Under the pieces are notes generated by a model. It saw only the letters and a list, made by a program, of their open reading frames with translations. It was not told the DNA's origin and made no database searches. From an uncultured Bryobacterales bacterium (GTDB taxonomy: Bacteria; Acidobacteriota; Terriglobia; Bryobacterales; Bryobacteraceae), in the NCBI GenBank assembly GCA_937959285.1, contig CALGAR010000045.1, positions 1 through 64,000 of the forward strand: DNA of 64,000 nt, given 5' to 3'. This document shows positions 59,376 through 64,000 of this stretch, one piece after another. A program made the position numbers and the translations under genes. Positions within the stretch are counted from its first letter, which is position 1; each line of letters starts with the position of its first letter.

Positions 59376-59545
59376 GCGAATGGCTTTCCGGGAGTTGGAC
59401 AAGAGGCTCCTGGGAAGCCTATCGTTTCAGAGATCACATTATTCCTGACGAAAACGTACAGCTGCCGATGGAACAAACGTCATCTGTAACCGCCATTTCT
59501 TGACATACGTACAGTAAACGACCGAAGATTGTGCAGGAGGCGAAG

Positions 59546-60556
59546 GTGTCTCGCTCAAGTAAATCCCTCCTTGACGTCCTGGTCGTAGGGGTGTCGCTGT
59601 TTTTCATCTCGGGTCTCCAGGCGCAAACCATCGTGTCTGCTCGTTCGGGCTTGATTCACTACGTAATGGGTGAAGCGTGGTTGGGCGATCAGCGAGTCGA
59701 GCCGAAAGCAGGCGAATTCCCGTCGATTCCTGAGAATGGCGAGTTTCACACCGGAGAGGGGCGCGCGGAAGTCCTACTTAACACCGGCACGTTCCTCCGT
59801 TTGGGGGAGTACACGCGGGTGAAGATGCTTTCGACGCGGCTGGCCGACACCCGGGTGGCGATCCTCGAAGGATCCGTCCTGATAGAGGCGGCTGATATTC
59901 TCGACGACAACCGCGTGACGCTGCTTTATAACGACGCCTCTGTCGAAGTGCTCAAGCGGGGCGTCTATCGTATTGACGCGAACCCTCCGCTGTTGAAGGT
60001 GTACGACGGTCAGGCTGCCGTTGCGGTTGCTGGCCAGAGCGTCACTGTGAAAGAGTCGCGGATGCTCGTGCTAGACGGCAAGAGCACGGAGACTGAAAAG
60101 TTCAACAACGAAATCGGCGACTCTCTGTATCGCTGGTCAAAGCGGCGCTCCCAGGCAATTGCGATGGCCAATGCCGCGGCGGCCCGCAGCTTGTCGAAAT
60201 CGGGTTCACACCTGATGCAAGGTGGATGGTATTGGAACCCGTACTACGGGATGTTCACTTACATTCCGAGATCGGGAGTCATCTACAGTCCGTTTGGTTT
60301 CGCTTATTACGCTCCTAGTTCGTTCCATCAGCTATACGCTCCTGCGCCTGTTCTCAGCCACCCGGGCTTTGGCAGGGTCTCGCGCGGCTTTGACCCTGTC
60401 GGCGGGTATCCAACGGGTCCTCGTGGCGTAGGGCCAGCGGTATCCGGCGCTGCGGCGCAGGGGGGCGCTCCTGCCGCGAGTTCTGCTGGCGCGGCTGCCT
60501 CACGGGGCGGCGGCGTAAGCCGGGGCGCTTCGGTTGGCGGCGGCCGGTCCCGATAG
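59546..60556 (+). CDS. FecR-domain secreted protein with low-complexity tail
   Basis: About 336 residues from GTG 59546, placed by an AGGAGG ribosome-binding site 5 bases upstream (the frame opens earlier at 59531). Signal peptide, then a FecR-like beta domain (~75-185; GRAEVLLNTGTFLRLGEYTR, ILEGSVLIEAADILDDNRVT, LKRGVYRIDANPPLLKVYDG). Next comes an aromatic segment (GGWYWNPYYGMFTYIPR, GFAYYAPSSFHQLYAPAP) and a Gly/Ala/Ser-rich tail ending GASVGGGRSR. Not a sigma regulator: no transmembrane anti-sigma part. In Acidobacteriota such proteins are exported and uncharacterised. TTGACA occurs at 59500 but without a good -10. Confidence 0.87.
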   Translation: MSRSSKSLLDVLVVGVSLFFISGLQAQTIVSARSGLIHYVMGEAWLGDQRVEPKAGEFPSIPENGEFHTGEGRAEVLLNTGTFLRLGEYTRVKMLSTRLADTRVAILEGSVLIEAADILDDNRVTLLYNDASVEVLKRGVYRIDANPPLLKVYDGQAAVAVAGQSVTVKESRMLVLDGKSTETEKFNNEIGDSLYRWSKRRSQAIAMANAAAARSLSKSGSHLMQGGWYWNPYYGMFTYIPRSGVIYSPFGFAYYAPSSFHQLYAPAPVLSHPGFGRVSRGFDPVGGYPTGPRGVGPAVSGAAAQGGAPAASSAGAAASRGGGVSRGASVGGGRSR

Positions 60557-60732
60557 CTTTTCACGCGGCCAACCCGCCACGCACCGGGCGGCATCAATCT
60601 ATCGCCTTCGCCTCTCCTGCACGGGGCATGTGTGCAACGTGATGAAGCTTCCATCGCTTCCTCGCATGGCCGTGTCCGGAAACCAATCTCGCCAGCTATT
60701 GTTGCCTCGTCATTGCCGAAATTCTGTAAATA

Positions 60733-63510
60733 ATGATGGCTATGCCTCCGCTTCGTTGCTTTCTCTTCTGCTGCCTGCTCCTTCTGATCGGAATCGACGC
60801 ACCTTGTGCGGGGCCTTCGAATATCGAGGAGTTGCGGCGGGCTTTCCAGGAGCCGCCGCCGGATGCACGCATCATGATGCGCTGGTGGTGGTTTGGACCG
60901 TCGGTGACGAAGGAAGGCATCGAGCGCGAGATGCGGCTCATGAAGGAAGGAGGAATCGGCGGGTTCGAAGTGCAGCCGGTCTACCCGTTGGCGCTCGACG
61001 ACCCAACGAAGAATTTTCGGAACCTTCCGTTTCTTTCCGCGGAATTCCTCGAGGCGCTCCGCTTCACTTCCGAAAAGGCGCGCGAGCTCGGCATGCGCAT
61101 GGATCTGACGCTCGGCAGCGGCTGGCCTTACGGAGGACCCTCGATTTCGATCACGCAAGCGGCCGGAAAGCTGCGATTCGAACAAGCAAAAGTCGAGCCG
61201 GGATCGAAGCGAGTCGCGCTTCCGAACCTCTCGAACGGAGAGAAGTTGATCGCGATCTTCAGCGCACGGAAGCAGGGCGGGGAAATCGTCCCGGATACCT
61301 TGCGGGAGATTGAACCGCCGAAAGGCGACATTCTTTGGCTCAGCGAAAGCGACTCCTTTGACACAATCCTCTTCTTCATCTCAAGCCGGACCGGAATGAT
61401 GGTGAAAAGGCCGTCGGTCGGCGCGGAGGGTTTCGTCCTGGATCATTACGATCGGGACGCCTTGAACCATTACCTCAGAACGATCGGCGAGCCCCTGCTG
61501 AAGGCGCTCGGCCCAAATCCCCCGTACGCCATCTTCTGCGACAGCCTGGAAGTCTTTGGCTCCGATTGGACGCCCGATCTGCTTGAGGAGTTCCGAAAGC
61601 GGCGCGGATATGACTTGAGGCCGTATCTGCCAGCGCTTGTCACGAATATCGGCCCCACCACCGCAGGCATTCGTCACGATTGGGGTAAGACGCTCACAGA
61701 ACTCTTGGAAGAACGTTTCCTCGCTCCGATGCGCAGCTGGGCGAAGGAGAAGGGGGCGCTCTTCCGCATCCAAGGCTACGGCATTCCTCCCGCAACCATC
61801 TCAAGCAACTTCTACGCCGATCTGCCCGAAGGAGAAGGGCATCACTGGAAGGTCGTCCGTGCCTCCCGCTGGGCTTCGTCTGCGAGCCATCTCTATGGAA
61901 GACCCGTAACCTCTTCGGAGACGTGGACGTGGCTGCATTCGCCCTCTTTCCGCGCAACTCCCCTCGATGTGAAGGCGGAAGCGGATCTGCACTTTTTGCA
62001 AGGCATCAATCAGCTCATCGGACACGGCTGGCCGTACACGCCAGAGGGAGTCGAGTATCCGGGATGGCGGTTTTACGCAGCCGCTGTCTTCAATCATCAG
62101 AATCCGTGGTGGATCGTGATGCCCGATCTGTCCCGCTACCTTCAGCGCCTCAGCTTCCTGCTGAGGCAGGGAAGGCCAGCCAACGACGTAGCGCTCTATC
62201 TGCCGAATAGCGATGTATGGTCGCGCTTTACTGCCGGCCGTGTCCACATGATTGAAGCGCTGCGGGAGCACGTCGGCTCTAAAGTGATCGCACAGATACT
62301 GGAGAGCGGCTACGGAGTTGATTTCTTCGATGACCGGTCGCTCGAACAGGTAGGGCGCGTCGAGAAGGACCGCCTCCTGCTTGGCGGGAACCCGTACAGA
62401 ATCGTCGTTCTGCCGAGTGTTGAGCTGATGCCTCTCGCGACGCTCAGGAAGCTCGAGGAGTTCGTGCGTGGCGGTGGTATCCTGGTCGCCACACGCAGGA
62501 TCCCTCAAGCGCCGCCCGGGTTCACCGCAACGAGCGAGGAGAGAGGTGAAGCGGCGGCAATCGTAAAGCGCCTGTTCGCATCGCCCGAAGCGCGGGGGCA
62601 CGTCGTCCTGCAGGAAGAAAACCTGGGCGCCGTCTTGCAAAAGCTGCTGCCGCCCGACCTCCGAATTGAGCCGCCGGTTGCCGAGATCGGTTTCATCCGG
62701 CGTAGCACGGATTTCGCCCAGATCTACTTCGTCGCAAACACGAGTAACGTCCGGCACAGAGTCAAAGCGACGTTTCGGGTGTCAGGGCTGATGCCCGAGT
62801 GGTGGGATCCGGTCACGGGCGGCACTGAGCCCGCCTTGCCCTTCGCGCGAACGGCCTCCGGCGTGACGCTGGATCTCGAGTTGGAGCCTTATGAGTCCAA
62901 AGTAGTCGTCTTCTCGAAGAACTCCCGCCGTGCCACGCCCTCGCCGGGGCGTGAGCACGGCAGTCCGATCGACATCAGCACGGGCTGGGACGTCACGTTT
63001 GACGGAAACGGGCGCAAAACCAGGATGGAGGAACTGAAGTCCTGGACTGAAGATATTCAGACTCGTTATTACTCGGGTACCGCAAGTTACGAGAAGGACG
63101 TAACCGTCCCTGCGGATCTATTGAAGCCAGGGCAGCGGGTCAGGATCGATTTCGGGGAAGGAAAGCCTGTTAGCGGCCCTGAACCAAAGGCTGGTATGAG
63201 AGCCTGGCTGGATGGACCCGTCCGGGACGCTGCTGTGATTTACGTCAATGGCGTTCGGGCGGGTTCCGTCTGGTGTCCGCCCTATTCGCTGGATATTACC
63301 GGGTACTTAAAACCGGGCTTGAACCGCTTGAAGATTGTTGTGGCGAACGTGGCGGTGAATCATATGGCAGGCAGGCCGCTGCCGGACTACAAACTGCTGA
63401 ACCTGCGGTATGGCGTCCGCTTTCAGCCGCAGGACATGGATCAGATTCGTCCTGTGCCAGCGGGATTGCTGGGCCCGGTTCGCATCATAGCCATACCGGG
63501 CCCCCGATGA
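60733..63510 (+). CDS. GH106-type glycoside hydrolase (alpha-L-rhamnosidase-like)
   Basis: 925 residues. After a signal peptide (MPPLRCFLFCCLLLLIGIDA) the N-terminal pattern RWWWFGPSVTKEGIEREMRL, KEGGIGGFEVQPVYPLALDD and RMDLTLGSGWPYGGPSIS is that of GH106 rhamnosidases and relatives. The barrel continues with SLEVFGSDWTPDLLEEFRKR, TSSETWTWLHSPSF and GINQLIGHGWPYTPEGVEYPG. A C-terminal sugar-binding beta-sandwich (YYSGTASYEKDVTVPADLL, WCPPYSLDITGYLKPGLNRL) ends the protein. Substrate is probably a rhamnose- or uronate-containing glycan but family members vary. Convergent with the PEP-CTERM gene, 4 bases apart. Confidence 0.88.
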   Translation: MMAMPPLRCFLFCCLLLLIGIDAPCAGPSNIEELRRAFQEPPPDARIMMRWWWFGPSVTKEGIEREMRLMKEGGIGGFEVQPVYPLALDDPTKNFRNLPFLSAEFLEALRFTSEKARELGMRMDLTLGSGWPYGGPSISITQAAGKLRFEQAKVEPGSKRVALPNLSNGEKLIAIFSARKQGGEIVPDTLREIEPPKGDILWLSESDSFDTILFFISSRTGMMVKRPSVGAEGFVLDHYDRDALNHYLRTIGEPLLKALGPNPPYAIFCDSLEVFGSDWTPDLLEEFRKRRGYDLRPYLPALVTNIGPTTAGIRHDWGKTLTELLEERFLAPMRSWAKEKGALFRIQGYGIPPATISSNFYADLPEGEGHHWKVVRASRWASSASHLYGRPVTSSETWTWLHSPSFRATPLDVKAEADLHFLQGINQLIGHGWPYTPEGVEYPGWRFYAAAVFNHQNPWWIVMPDLSRYLQRLSFLLRQGRPANDVALYLPNSDVWSRFTAGRVHMIEALREHVGSKVIAQILESGYGVDFFDDRSLEQVGRVEKDRLLLGGNPYRIVVLPSVELMPLATLRKLEEFVRGGGILVATRRIPQAPPGFTATSEERGEAAAIVKRLFASPEARGHVVLQEENLGAVLQKLLPPDLRIEPPVAEIGFIRRSTDFAQIYFVANTSNVRHRVKATFRVSGLMPEWWDPVTGGTEPALPFARTASGVTLDLELEPYESKVVVFSKNSRRATPSPGREHGSPIDISTGWDVTFDGNGRKTRMEELKSWTEDIQTRYYSGTASYEKDVTVPADLLKPGQRVRIDFGEGKPVSGPEPKAGMRAWLDGPVRDAAVIYVNGVRAGSVWCPPYSLDITGYLKPGLNRLKIVVANVAVNHMAGRPLPDYKLLNLRYGVRFQPQDMDQIRPVPAGLLGPVRIIAIPGPR

Positions 63511-63514
63511 CGGG

Positions 63515-64000
63515 TTATCGAATGGCTTGCGGGAGACGGTTGCGCCGGTGATAATACAGCACCCCGATTAAACCTGCGGCCAGGAGCCCGTAAAAGTGAG
63601 GCTCGGGGACCGGCTGGAGTTGAACCAGGAAAGTCTGCTTCCCATCCAAAATTTTGAAATCACCATCGGCTCGGACTCCGCCACTCACCACAGCCCAGTT
63701 GTCGAAGAAGTCTCCGTAGTTTCCGGCCGCCAGGAAGTTTATGGCGTCCTGGATCCAGCTTCCGCTGGCAGAGCCAGTGGAGATATCTCCAGTGAGAACA
63801 TCTGGATCAATTAGTCGCGTCTCATTCAGCATGACCCTCCAGATCGCCCTCTGGATGGCCCGATTTCGAGCATCGTCGGCTGCCGGACCATCGGGTATGC
63901 CCGTATACTGGGACACAAGCCACGCCGCCATCTGGTACCGGACTGAAGCGACGTTGTAGGCGGCGCCTAGGTCCAGGACCCACTCGTTGAGCCTTATCGT
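63515..64000 (-). CDS. PEP-CTERM sorting-domain protein (C-terminal part)
   Basis: The frame is open to the right edge, so the N-terminus lies outside the window. The visible 160 or so residues (RYQMAAWLVSQYTGIPDGPA, RNRAIQRAIWRVMLNETRLI) end in a PEP-CTERM signal: Val-Pro-Glu-Pro, a transmembrane span (FYGLLAAGLIGVLYY) and basic RRNRLPQAIR. Such proteins are sorted and released at the outer surface by an exosortase, so the genome should encode EpsH/exosortase elsewhere. The preceding region is Asn/Asp/Gly-rich and extracellular-looking. Not related to the GH106 gene beyond being adjacent. Confidence 0.85.
   Translation of the reverse strand, partial: TIRLNEWVLDLGAAYNVASVRYQMAAWLVSQYTGIPDGPAADDARNRAIQRAIWRVMLNETRLIDPDVLTGDISTGSASGSWIQDAINFLAAGNYGDFFDNWAVVSGGVRADGDFKILDGKQTFLVQLQPVPEPHFYGLLAAGLIGVLYYHRRNRLPQAIR

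Larger units (their letters stand above)
55998..59425 (+). repeat. Tandem duplication of a ~1.7-kb block
   Basis: Two blocks, ~55998-57664 and ~57778-59425, align through the promoter, leader, the whole coding region and ~45 bases past each stop. Shared upstream landmarks include TGTTCTCA (55998 and 57778), CACACAAT (56070s and 57850s) and the promoter. A ~20-bp length difference lies between CACACAAT and the -35. The 57617-57777 segment between them holds remnants of neighbouring genes. Confidence 0.8.

Noticed and set aside
59500..59529. TTGACA with GAAGAT 18 bases downstream as promoter of the FecR gene
   Set aside because: The -10 matches only three of six bases and the implied start would lie within the ribosome-binding site.

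Overview
The window reads as one stretch of a GC-rich Acidobacteriota chromosome, most like the Solibacter/Bryobacter side of the phylum. This is inferred from family content, not from a search: an Oar-like TonB receptor with a carboxypeptidase-type N-domain, PSD1/DUF1501 secreted proteins, FecR-domain proteins, an ECF sigma factor with a C-terminal repeat region, a PEP-CTERM protein and many secreted hydrolases. I see no rRNA, tRNA, CRISPR array, insertion sequence or phage gene. 54 protein genes are annotated; the first and last run off the window.

Layout. 1-10.2 kb: a partial GH95-type glycosidase whose distal part switches to a DUF5696-like sequence (possible assembly chimera), then five co-directional secreted proteins (DUF1593, a di-haem toroid/HEAT giant, M19 dipeptidase, nitrilase-fold hydrolase, PQQ-type propeller). 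10.3-14.8 kb: DedA, signal peptidase I, DUF2905, a xylose-isomerase-like enzyme, an 88-residue protein behind a strongly structured leader, a flavin reductase and an HU-type protein. 14.8-20 kb: a tightly overlapping envelope operon (S2P protease, two glycosyltransferases, prepilin peptidase, uppS, cdsA). 20-27.5 kb: VWA/MoxR-type ATPase pair, TrmB-like regulator, polyprenyl-phosphate-type glycosyltransferase, and an aldo/keto reductase - short UvrC homologue - OB-fold lipoprotein operon. 27.5-35.2 kb: SMP-30, sulfatase, Asp/Glu racemase-like, DUF1501 and PSD1/LamG proteins. 35.4-37.7 kb: ECF sigma factor, DGPF protein and flavodoxin. 37.8-42.6 kb: Cys-rich protein, TonB receptor and a CPCC-bearing propeller, probably metal-related. 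42.7-50.1 kb: esterase, a HxlR-BNR-MoaD cassette, an IPT/TIG protein, split transketolase, VTT protein, AroE-like enzyme. 50.1-56 kb: a second di-haem toroid/HEAT giant, a beta-sandwich fragment and an amidohydrolase. 56-59.4 kb: a tandem duplication of an uncharacterised secreted protein with duplicated promoters and a deletion scar between the copies. 59.5-64 kb: FecR protein, GH106-type glycosidase, partial PEP-CTERM protein.

Biology. The dominant theme is extracytoplasmic degradation of complex polymers (GH95, GH106, sulfatase, DUF1593, amidohydrolase, esterase) combined with secreted c-type haem proteins and with envelope biogenesis. The least understood material is the pair of toroid/HEAT di-haem giants, the HxlR-BNR-MoaD cassette, the Cys-rich/TonB/CPCC cassette, the duplicated 449/448-residue proteins, and the pseudoknot-like leader at 13.77-13.89 kb.
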